Assembly (NCBI GenBank): GCA_947441695.1
Contig: CANEUK010000078.1
Coordinates: forward strand, 1-6,981
Source: Rickettsiales bacterium
Lineage (GTDB): Bacteria; Pseudomonadota; Alphaproteobacteria; Rickettsiales; UBA1997
Reading direction: 5' to 3'
DNA: 6,981 bases
Shown: piece after piece, positions 1 to 5,835 of the stretch
Position numbering within the stretch: the stretch's first letter is position 1
How the letters are laid out: each line of letters begins with the position of its first letter
The notes under the pieces: model-generated
The model's database searches: none
Told to the model about the DNA's origin: nothing
What the model saw: the letters and a program-made list of their open reading frames with translations, nothing else
Translations under genes and position numbers: made by a program

Positions 1-607
1 GACGCTTTAGCGAAAGCTGATAAAGATCTTCGTAAATGTGATAAATTTTTGCCGATGAAATCCACTTCCAATAAGCCTTTGTTGCGTCTCTTTCAATTTC
101 TTTTTTAATTGTTTCAAGCTGAATTTGACTTTCCGCAACTCCAAGATTTGCCAAAATTACACCAAGTCGGTTTTGATCAATTGAACTATCTTTTAACAAA
201 GAAAATTTAGCGCCGGCGCGATATTCTCCGCCGTCATTGGTTTGAGAGTTTCCTTCGTAATCGGCAAAACTGCCAAAAGATTTACGATAGCCGCCATAAA
301 CTTTTGCGCCCATAAAGCCCAATTCTTTTTCCAGCAAAGTGTCGATGGTTTTTCCATCGTAAAAACCGCGACTTTTGTCGCTGTAGTTTTGTTTTAACTT
401 GATGTCGAAAAATCCAAGAGATCCCAATGCCGTTCCTTCTGCGGCGCTTACTTTTTCATAATAAGATAAAATCTGCGGATAGTTTTTATTTGCCGACGCA
501 ATAATTTCATGATGCGAAAGCTTTTTTTCGGTGGAAGCTTTCGCAAGTTCAAGACATCCAAAATTTAAAAATAATATTGTAAAAATTGCCCCAATTTTGC
601 GTTTCAT
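1..607 (-). CDS. TolC-family outer-membrane efflux/secretion channel protein (N-terminal 202 residues; C-terminus outside window)
   Basis: The reading frame opens with ATG at 607-605 and stays open to the window edge, giving 202 residues of a protein that should be about 450 residues in this family. Residues 1-24 form a typical Sec signal peptide: basic MKRK start, hydrophobic core, and likely cleavage after A-K-A (A24/S25). The mature part fits a TolC-type trimeric channel. An early helix (about 33-58) is followed by a strand-like region rich in Gly and aromatic residues (about 65-135). A conserved-looking block R130-AGAKFSLLKD...D-x2-R (R147) follows, then a long helix (about 150-200) with AYWKW at 178-182, as in the alpha-barrel part of the family. 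TolC proteins connect inner-membrane transporters, through a HlyD-type adaptor, to the outside. The adjacent upstream gene encodes such an adaptor, and its TAA (610-608) directly abuts this ATG, so the two are almost certainly co-transcribed and translationally coupled. There is no clear Shine-Dalgarno sequence before the start. The family assignment rests on architecture and context; the substrate is unknown. Confidence 0.82.
   Translation of the reverse strand, partial: MKRKIGAIFTILFLNFGCLELAKASTEKKLSHHEIIASANKNYPQILSYYEKVSAAEGTALGSLGFFDIKLKQNYSDKSRGFYDGKTIDTLLEKELGFMGAKVYGGYRKSFGSFADYEGNSQTNDGGEYRAGAKFSLLKDSSIDQNRLGVILANLGVAESQIQLETIKKEIERDATKAYWKWISSAKIYHIYEDLYQLSLKR
513..545. repeat. 11-bp perfect inverted repeat inside the tolC-like gene
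   Basis: TGCGAAAGCTT (513-523) and AAGCTTTCGCA (535-545) are perfect reverse complements separated by 11 bases. In the minus-strand mRNA they would form an 11-bp hairpin with an A-rich loop, just after the signal-peptide codons of the TolC-like gene. No U-tract follows, so it does not look like an intrinsic terminator. A further copy of the core GCGAAAGCT lies at 10-18 in the same gene. The structure could slow translation around the signal peptide or affect mRNA stability, or it could be chance. Confidence 0.45.
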
Positions 608-2626
608 TTAGCGACTTTTATTTGATTCTTCTTTTGTTTGAGCGGCTTTTAATTCGCTGTCAAAACTTGGCGGAAAGCTATTTAGCTGGCGCCAAAATTC
701 ATATCCCAAACTGACATTATTTAACAAAATCCATCCTTGAGCTTTGGCGCCATGCCTTAAAAATCTTTCATCGGGCCATTTCTCATCTTGGTCTTTTTTT
801 ACGATTACGCGAAACTTTCCATTTTCAGAAATTGAAGAATCAACCGAAGAAACCACGCCGCCAAAGGTTCCAACCGCAATTGATGGCCAGCCGCTAAATT
901 GAATAATTGGCCAACCTTCAAATTGCAAACGCACTTTTCTTCCTTCAATTACCAAAGGAATGTCATTGCCACTTACATAAATTTCGACTGCCGGATCGCT
1001 TAAATTTGGCGCAAATGTTGCGATTTTGTCGCCCAAATGAACAACTGTTGCGGCGTCGCTGGCCAAAACTTTTAAAATCACGCCGTCTTTTGGAGCGTAA
1101 ATTATTTGATTTTCTTGGCGTGAAAGTTTGGTTTCTGACTCCGCCAATTCTGAAGCGGCAGATTCTTGGGCGGCTAAAAGTTTTTTATATTCAATTTTAG
1201 CTTCCTCGAAATCTCGACGCGAACTTAAACCTTTATTAAAAAGTTCTTCTTGGCGTTGATAGTTTATTTTAGAGGTTTGAGAAGCAATTTGAATTACTTG
1301 AAATTTGCGTTTTTTGGCGTCGCGCTCCGATTTTATTCGCTCTAAAATCAGCGGATCATTATCAACGATTTCAACTAATTTATCATCTTTCTTAACCGCC
1401 GATCCATCTTTTACGTACCATTTTTTGATTCGACCATTAACAGGCGCGCTAATATTTTGAGCGCGGTGGTTTGGATCAGTCGCAATAATATTTCCAAAGC
1501 CTTTCGAGGTTTGTTGCCACGGCGTTAGAAGTAAAATTAGAATTACCAAACTTAAAAAAGTTAAAATGATTTTTGGTAAAACTTTTAGCGGTTTAGGAAT
1601 GTTGATATTGTTGAAATTGGTGAATGGCGCAAAATCTTTTTTCTCAATAGAAAAATTATAAAATTTTGATAATTTTTGACAGGAAGCGGTGAGGTCGTAA
1701 AAATTTTCTAAATCGCGACCAAGCTGCGAAAAATTGTAAAGCAAAGCTGATAAAATTAATTCTGCCGCAACCAATTGACCAATTGTTAATTGACCCTTCA
1801 AAACTAGCCAGCCGCCAATTACCAGAAGCGAAACATTGGAAATTGCATAAAGCGCAAGCAATAAAATCACTTGAGAAAATAGGCTTTTAAAGCGCGATTT
1901 GCGGTCTTTTAAATAATCTCCCGTGAGAGAATTAATTTTTTGCTCAACATCAAGATTGGTAAAATTATTGCTTTCTTCAATCTCTTCAAAACATCTAACA
2001 ATATCATATTTTGCCTGACTCTTAGACAAAGAACTAGCAACCGCTTGCTTGTAAAAGCGCGACCAAATCAACCACAAAGAAATTACAATCGCCAAGCTAA
2101 AAAGAAAAAATACGGGATGATAAAAACTAACCACAATCAAACCAACCGCGCCTTGCAAAATTGTGGAAAATGTTTTGGTTAAAAATTTGGGAATGGTTTT
2201 TTGAATTACGATTGTTTCAAAAAAACGGTTCACTATTTCTCTTTTTTCTAGGTTTTGTTGTTTTGATTTTAACAGCAAAATCGTTACTTCCGAAGTGATT
2301 CGGGCAAAAAATCGCGACTGAAAAATTTCGGTCACAAAAAATTGCAAAGCGTTTAAAGCGACCCAAAAAATCAGTAAAATTAATAGCACGCTTCCCAAAA
2401 CAAAAGTCGGGCGCATCAGCGCTGTAAATGAAACGGAGTTAATTAGAAATTGCACCGAAAGCGGAACGGCGAGCGAAAGAAAACTAATCGCAAGTCCGTA
2501 AATTGCGCTCATCCAAAAAAATGAGATTTCAGTAAAAAGAATCTTTTTTAAGAAAGGCAAAAATTTTGGGTTTTCAGTTGTTTCGACGCTGTTTTTGCTA
2601 AATTTTTCTGAACTAAATTTGGTCAT
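608..2626 (-). CDS. ABC-exporter transmembrane domain fused to HlyD-type periplasmic adaptor, without an ATPase domain
   Basis: The 672-residue protein joins two parts normally encoded separately. Residues about 30-330 resemble the six-helix membrane domain of type-1 ABC exporters, with hydrophobic segments near 36-64, 75-98, 150-170, 171-190, 251-275 and 282-300, and the usual long cytoplasmic helices between them. A nucleotide-binding domain should follow, but there is no Walker A, LSGGQ signature or Walker B. Instead a 20-residue linker leads to a seventh membrane helix (about 349-369) and a HlyD-like adaptor. Half of a barrel-sandwich/lipoyl-like domain (about 391-420, starting ISAPVNGRI) comes first. 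A coiled-coil hairpin (about 425-505, with LFNKGLSSRRDFEEA at 462-476) follows, then the second lipoyl half (about 508-540, YAPKDGVI) and a beta-barrel with a GWP...GTFGG motif (571-590). It probably sits in the inner membrane and spans the periplasm to the TolC-like channel encoded next. Energy must come from a separate ATPase, or the membrane domain serves another role. The start is the first ATG after the AT-rich leader. The domain calls are solid; transport function and substrate are inference. A deletion or assembly artefact joining two genes is an alternative. Confidence 0.85.
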   Translation of the reverse strand: MTKFSSEKFSKNSVETTENPKFLPFLKKILFTEISFFWMSAIYGLAISFLSLAVPLSVQFLINSVSFTALMRPTFVLGSVLLILLIFWVALNALQFFVTEIFQSRFFARITSEVTILLLKSKQQNLEKREIVNRFFETIVIQKTIPKFLTKTFSTILQGAVGLIVVSFYHPVFFLFSLAIVISLWLIWSRFYKQAVASSLSKSQAKYDIVRCFEEIEESNNFTNLDVEQKINSLTGDYLKDRKSRFKSLFSQVILLLALYAISNVSLLVIGGWLVLKGQLTIGQLVAAELILSALLYNFSQLGRDLENFYDLTASCQKLSKFYNFSIEKKDFAPFTNFNNINIPKPLKVLPKIILTFLSLVILILLLTPWQQTSKGFGNIIATDPNHRAQNISAPVNGRIKKWYVKDGSAVKKDDKLVEIVDNDPLILERIKSERDAKKRKFQVIQIASQTSKINYQRQEELFNKGLSSRRDFEEAKIEYKKLLAAQESAASELAESETKLSRQENQIIYAPKDGVILKVLASDAATVVHLGDKIATFAPNLSDPAVEIYVSGNDIPLVIEGRKVRLQFEGWPIIQFSGWPSIAVGTFGGVVSSVDSSISENGKFRVIVKKDQDEKWPDERFLRHGAKAQGWILLNNVSLGYEFWRQLNSFPPSFDSELKAAQTKEESNKSR

Positions 2627-2698
2627 TTTGCTTTATTTATTGTTCAAATTTTGAATTAATTTTTTTGTTTTTTATTTTTTACGTTTCTAATTTTATTT

Positions 2699-2727
2699 CT
2701 GACTATTTTTTTAGCATAAATTATACC
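2699..2727 (+). promoter_or_regulatory. Weak candidate -35/-10 promoter for rmlA and downstream genes
   Basis: CTGACT (2699-2704, 4 of 6 to the -35 consensus) and TATACC (2722-2727, 4 of 6 to the -10) are 17 bp apart. They would give a start near 2734 and a leader of about 70 bases before rmlA. The -10 would physically overlap the stronger leftward -10, so RNA polymerase could occupy only one at a time. In DNA this AT-rich such matches are easy to find, so confidence is low. Confidence 0.22.
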
Positions 2728-2728
2728 A
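2720..2728 (-). promoter_or_regulatory. Extended -10 promoter for the export operon
   Basis: Read on the minus strand, the sequence is TGG-TATAAT: a perfect sigma-70 -10 hexamer (2725-2720) with the TGn extended -10 element (2728-2726). The -35 position at a 17-bp spacing (TAAATC, 2748-2743) is poor, which is common for extended -10 promoters. Transcription would start near 2713, giving a leader of roughly 87 bases before the fusion gene's ATG at 2626. The match is by eye only. Confidence 0.5.
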
Positions 2729-2804
2729 AAAAACTAAATTTAGATTTAACAACAGAAAGAAAAATCTTTATTGCGGCTATCACTTCAAAAAAACAAAAAA
2801 TCTC

Positions 2805-3698
2805 ATGAAAGGAATAATTCTCGCTGGCGGTTCTGGAACAAGGCTTGCGCCACTTACCAACGTTATTAGCAAGCAACTTTTGCCAGTCTACGACAAGCCA
2901 ATGATTTGTTATCCGCTGGCAACTTTGATGAATTTGGGAATTAGAGAAATTTTGATAATTTCAACACCGCAAGACACGCCAAACATCGAAAAATTTTTGG
3001 GCGATGGTTCTGATTTTGGAATTAAACTTTCTTACGTTGTGCAAGACCAACCCAAAGGCATTGCCGAGGCTTTTTTGCTTGGCGAAAAATTTATTAACGG
3101 ACATAATGTTTGCCTGATTTTGGGCGATAATATTTTTTACGGCGCCGAAATTAACCGCAGCAATTTGCAAGAAAAAATTGATCAAATCGAATCCAAAAAA
3201 ATTGGCGGCTTGGTTTTTGCCTATCACGTTTCCGACCCCCAAAGATATGGCGTGGTTGAGTTTGACGACGCAGAGGAAAAAGTGATTTCAATTGAAGAAA
3301 AACCAAAGCATCCCAAATCAAATTTAGCCGTCACGGGGCTTTATATTTACAATTCCGATGTAGTTAAAATCACCAAAAACATCAAACCATCAGCGCGCGG
3401 CGAGCTAGAAATTACCGACGTAAACAACGCTTATTTAGCCCAAAAAAACTTAGGCGTAGTAAAACTAAAACGCGGATTTGCTTGGCTAGACGCCGGAACT
3501 CACGATTCGCTGCTTGAAGCTTCGACCTTCATTCACACTATTGAAAAGAGACAAGGATTGAAAATTGCCTGTATTGAAGAATTGGCTTTTAGCAAAGGTT
3601 TTATCAACCGCCAGCAACTCAAAAAGCTCGCCGAAAAATACAAAATTGGTTCAACTTATCGCGGGTATTTGGAGTCGATTACTCAATCAAAATCATAA
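2805..3698 (+). CDS. rmlA: Glucose-1-phosphate thymidylyltransferase (RmlA/RfbA)
   Basis: This cytoplasmic enzyme joins dTTP and glucose-1-phosphate to make dTDP-glucose and pyrophosphate, the first step toward dTDP-L-rhamnose and other dTDP-deoxysugars. The 297 residues match the usual family length of about 290. Visible motifs are the nucleotide-binding loop GGSGTRLAPLT (8-18), SKQLLPVYDKPM (22-33) with catalytic-type R13 and K23, the metal-binding Asp in LGDNIFYG (D108), RYGVVEFD (147-154), the EEKP sugar-binding motif (164-167), and WLDAGTHDSLLEA (227-239) with the second metal Asp D229. Small departures from the common form are MICYPL instead of MIYYPL at 33-38 and PKGIAEA in place of the usual PDGLAQA at 83-89. 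The ATG follows an A-rich leader with no obvious Shine-Dalgarno sequence, but the family's N-terminus begins exactly here. Only 19 bases separate it from the next gene. No rmlB, rmlC or rmlD is nearby, so later steps must be encoded elsewhere. Confidence 0.95.
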   Translation: MKGIILAGGSGTRLAPLTNVISKQLLPVYDKPMICYPLATLMNLGIREILIISTPQDTPNIEKFLGDGSDFGIKLSYVVQDQPKGIAEAFLLGEKFINGHNVCLILGDNIFYGAEINRSNLQEKIDQIESKKIGGLVFAYHVSDPQRYGVVEFDDAEEKVISIEEKPKHPKSNLAVTGLYIYNSDVVKITKNIKPSARGELEITDVNNAYLAQKNLGVVKLKRGFAWLDAGTHDSLLEASTFIHTIEKRQGLKIACIEELAFSKGFINRQQLKKLAEKYKIGSTYRGYLESITQSKS

Positions 3699-3717
3699 AA
3701 AGAGATACAATTAGCCT

Positions 3718-4680
3718 ATGACCATAAAATACAAAACCCGACATTTTAACACCATAAAAACTTGTGAGGACTTAATTTATTTAAAAAAAAGCTCTTCAAA
3801 TAAAGATAAAATTGCTAATGAATTTAACTTTTTATCAAACATCCCGAAGGAAATTGAGAAATATTTTCCATCAGTAAAAAACTTTTCTACCTCAAAAGAG
3901 AATTCCGCTTACGAGATAAAAAAAATTCACTATCCTGACTTTGGAGATTCAATAATATCTGGTCTAGTCGACGCCAAACATATATCGGGAATATTAAATC
4001 AAGTTGAGATCTTTTTTTCAAAGCTTCCTAAATTAAAAGAAAACGAACGAGAGTTTGATAAGAAATTCTTTGAACTTTTTATCCAAAAAAACGAGGACAG
4101 ATTCTTGTTAACAAAAAAAATGGATAGCTTTTCAAGTCTAAACAAAATTTTTCATAGCCATAATTACAAAAACTTCGAAGAGTTCATTGGAATTTTAAGT
4201 ATTTCGATCAAAGAAGAATTTAAAAAAATAACTGATCGAAAATTATACTTCTCGCATGGTGATTTGTGTCTATCAAACATGTTTTATTCTCCCTTAGACA
4301 AGAATATTATTCTTATCGACCCCAAAGGATACAAAAAAGACATTAAAGAAACCTACTTTCCAATATATTATGATTTAGCAAAATTATCTCACTCATTTAT
4401 CGGTCTTTACGACTTTACCGCTCACGACATGTATTCGATTGAAAAACAACAGAATTCTTACGAGTTAAAAATAAAAATAAAAAAATCTTTAAAAAATCTA
4501 ATGGAGAAGTCTTTTAAAAAATTTTTGAAAAATATGAATGTCGACTTCTCATTAATCAGACTTCTCGAAGCAACCCTTTTTACCAGCATGATACCTTTGC
4601 ACGAAGAAAGTCAAAATCGCTCAATGGCTCACTGCTTAAACGCTATAAAAGCTTTTAACGACTATCAACAAAATCGCTAA
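3718..4680 (+). CDS. Small-molecule kinase of the aminoglycoside phosphotransferase/choline kinase fold
   Basis: The 320-residue protein carries the catalytic signature of the APH/choline-kinase superfamily: HGDLCLSN at 180-187 (Brenner motif H-G-D-x4-N, with D182 as catalytic base and N187 a metal ligand). IDPKG follows at 200-204, where D201 is the DFG-like metal Asp. In the N-lobe, YLKKSS (21-26) could supply the ATP-binding lysine and E35 its helix-C partner. YYDLAKLSHS (217-226) is the usual block after the metal Asp. Such kinases phosphorylate the hydroxyl of a small molecule, using choline in LicA-type pathways and sugars or other alcohols in others. The next gene, 7 bases away, encodes a nucleotidyltransferase-phosphatase, so this kinase probably makes the phosphorylated precursor that is then activated. 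It is unlikely to be an antibiotic-resistance enzyme given this setting. An AGAGA tract about 12 bases before the ATG is a weak ribosome site. The GC content is clearly lower than in rmlA. The exact substrate cannot be read from the sequence. Confidence 0.75.
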   Translation: MTIKYKTRHFNTIKTCEDLIYLKKSSSNKDKIANEFNFLSNIPKEIEKYFPSVKNFSTSKENSAYEIKKIHYPDFGDSIISGLVDAKHISGILNQVEIFFSKLPKLKENEREFDKKFFELFIQKNEDRFLLTKKMDSFSSLNKIFHSHNYKNFEEFIGILSISIKEEFKKITDRKLYFSHGDLCLSNMFYSPLDKNIILIDPKGYKKDIKETYFPIYYDLAKLSHSFIGLYDFTAHDMYSIEKQQNSYELKIKIKKSLKNLMEKSFKKFLKNMNVDFSLIRLLEATLFTSMIPLHEESQNRSMAHCLNAIKAFNDYQQNR

Positions 4681-4687
4681 ACAAATA

Positions 4688-5809
4688 ATGACAATAAATT
4701 ATATAATATGCGCTGCTGGCAAAGGTGATAGATTTAAAAAATTGATGCCCAAACTTTCCAAGCCATTGATAAAATTAAATAGCAAAACCTCGCTCGAAAT
4801 ATCAATAGCCTGCTTGCCTATTACTTTTGGCGACTCAATAACAATAATTGTGCAGCGCGAACATGATGTAAAAAATAAGTTAGAAAAAACAATTTCTGAT
4901 AGTTATCCGTTCAATCAAATTAATTGGATTGAAATCGATTCATACACTTCTGGTCAATTAAAAACTTCTTTTTTGGCAAAAGATTTCGTTAAAGAAAATG
5001 AGGCAATCGCTATTTTTAACTGCGACACTTATTTTCAAGATCGCTCACTTTTTGAATTGATGAATAATAATAAAGTTGACGGCTTAATTCCTTGTTTCAA
5101 AGCCAATGGCGATTCGTGGTCTTTTTGCAAAGTTGATGATAAAAACAAAGTTCTAGAGGTTGCCGAAAAAGTCAGAATATCAGAATTTGCTTCAGTTGGT
5201 TTTTATTATTTTAAAAACTCAAAACTATTTTTTGAATTGGCTAAAGATGAGTTAAAAAACGATGGCGAGCAAGGCGAACACTATGTTATTCCTCTTTACA
5301 AAAAATATATTACGGCTGGTAAAAAAATTCTAATTAGCGAAGTTGATAATTTTAAACCGATGGGAACCCCAGGGCAACTTGAAGAGTTTTGGGGAATTAA
5401 CGAAAAAAACTTGTTAGACAAAAACCAACTCACAAACCATACAAAAAGAGTAATTGTTTGTGATTTAGACAACACCATCACAATCGAAAAATCTGGAGTT
5501 CCTTATTCTGAAAAAGAACCAAACCACAAAGTAATTGAAAAATTGAGAGAATATAAACTCAAAGGCTACGAGATAATAATTAACACATCCCGCAGAATGA
5601 AAACTCACAATAACAACGAGGCAAAAGCATTAGCGGAAGTTGGTGAAGCAACTCTAGCTTGGCTAAAACGTTTTGATGTTCCGTTTGATGGGTTGAAATT
5701 TGGCAAACCATTCGCCGAAAATGGCTTTATTATTGACGATAAGGCAATTCGCCCTTCTGAGTTTTTAGATTTTGAAGAAGAAAAAATTTTAAAGATGACT
5801 AATTCTTAA
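4688..5809 (+). CDS. Bifunctional sugar-phosphate-type nucleotidyltransferase and HAD phosphatase
   Basis: The 373 residues form two catalytic domains. Residues about 1-240 are a Rossmann-like nucleotidyltransferase: the nucleotide loop CAAGKGDRF (8-16), PKLSKPLIKL (21-30), metal Asp D113 in FNCDTYF, the acceptor-site block VAEKVRISEFASVGFYYF (158-175), and MGTPGQLEEF (225-234). Residues about 253-360 are a HAD phosphatase of the type found in capsule loci. Motif I is CDLDNTIT (258-265; nucleophile D259, acid D261) and motif II is NTSRR (299-303). K340 in FGKP and the acidic pair D350-D351 in FIIDDKAIRP complete the site. All core residues are present, so both halves look active. By family knowledge the first domain transfers a nucleotide to a phosphorylated sugar or alcohol and the second removes a phosphate. 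The gene lies 7 bases after the kinase, with no visible Shine-Dalgarno site, which implies translational coupling. Substrate and nucleotide (CTP, GTP or UTP) are unknown. The kinase-phosphatase-nucleotidyltransferase set parallels the GDP-heptose route (HddA, GmhB, HddC) and, without the phosphatase, LicA/LicC. Confidence 0.85.
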   Translation: MTINYIICAAGKGDRFKKLMPKLSKPLIKLNSKTSLEISIACLPITFGDSITIIVQREHDVKNKLEKTISDSYPFNQINWIEIDSYTSGQLKTSFLAKDFVKENEAIAIFNCDTYFQDRSLFELMNNNKVDGLIPCFKANGDSWSFCKVDDKNKVLEVAEKVRISEFASVGFYYFKNSKLFFELAKDELKNDGEQGEHYVIPLYKKYITAGKKILISEVDNFKPMGTPGQLEEFWGINEKNLLDKNQLTNHTKRVIVCDLDNTITIEKSGVPYSEKEPNHKVIEKLREYKLKGYEIIINTSRRMKTHNNNEAKALAEVGEATLAWLKRFDVPFDGLKFGKPFAENGFIIDDKAIRPSEFLDFEEEKILKMTNS

Positions 5810-5835
5810 AATCAGATGAAAATTCAAAAACAAAT

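Larger units (their letters stand above)
2627..2804. promoter_or_regulatory. Divergent intergenic promoter region between export operon and glycan genes
   Basis: These 178 very AT-rich bases separate two divergently transcribed units and must hold promoters for both. Besides the promoter candidates listed separately, two short palindromes stand out. CTAAATTTAG at 2734-2743 is a perfect 10-bp palindrome in the -35/spacer region of the leftward promoter. TTCAAATTTTGAA at 2643-2655 has 6-bp arms around one base and lies in the leader of the leftward gene. Either could be an operator, but short AT-rich palindromes also occur by chance. Long T-runs (about 2660-2680) have no stem beside them. No small ORF or RNA gene was recognised. 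Confidence 0.6.

Noticed and set aside
513..545. Hairpin considered as an intrinsic terminator
   Set aside because: It lies inside a coding region and no U-run follows the stem on either strand in the right position.
545..607. Lipoprotein signal in the TolC-like protein (Cys18 after N-F-G)
   Set aside because: The residues before Cys do not make a good lipobox, and a better signal peptidase I site (A-K-A, residues 22-24) follows.
907..2182. Plus-strand open frames within the fusion gene
   Set aside because: They lie antisense to a gene with clear protein-domain structure and show no recognisable protein features of their own.
2656..2690. T-rich runs considered as a terminator tail
   Set aside because: No GC-rich stem precedes them, and no plus-strand gene ends there. 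They are part of an AT-rich divergent promoter region.
3706..3711. TACAAT as a -10 element giving a leaderless kinase mRNA
   Set aside because: The hexamer matches 5 of 6, but the -35 position (TCAATC) is poor. The 19-base gap to rmlA makes co-transcription the simpler reading, and such hexamers are frequent in AT-rich DNA.
3718..4680. Aminoglycoside-resistance gene
   Set aside because: The shared HGD-x4-N motif only defines the kinase superfamily. Tight linkage to a nucleotidyltransferase-phosphatase and rmlA points to glycan precursor synthesis.
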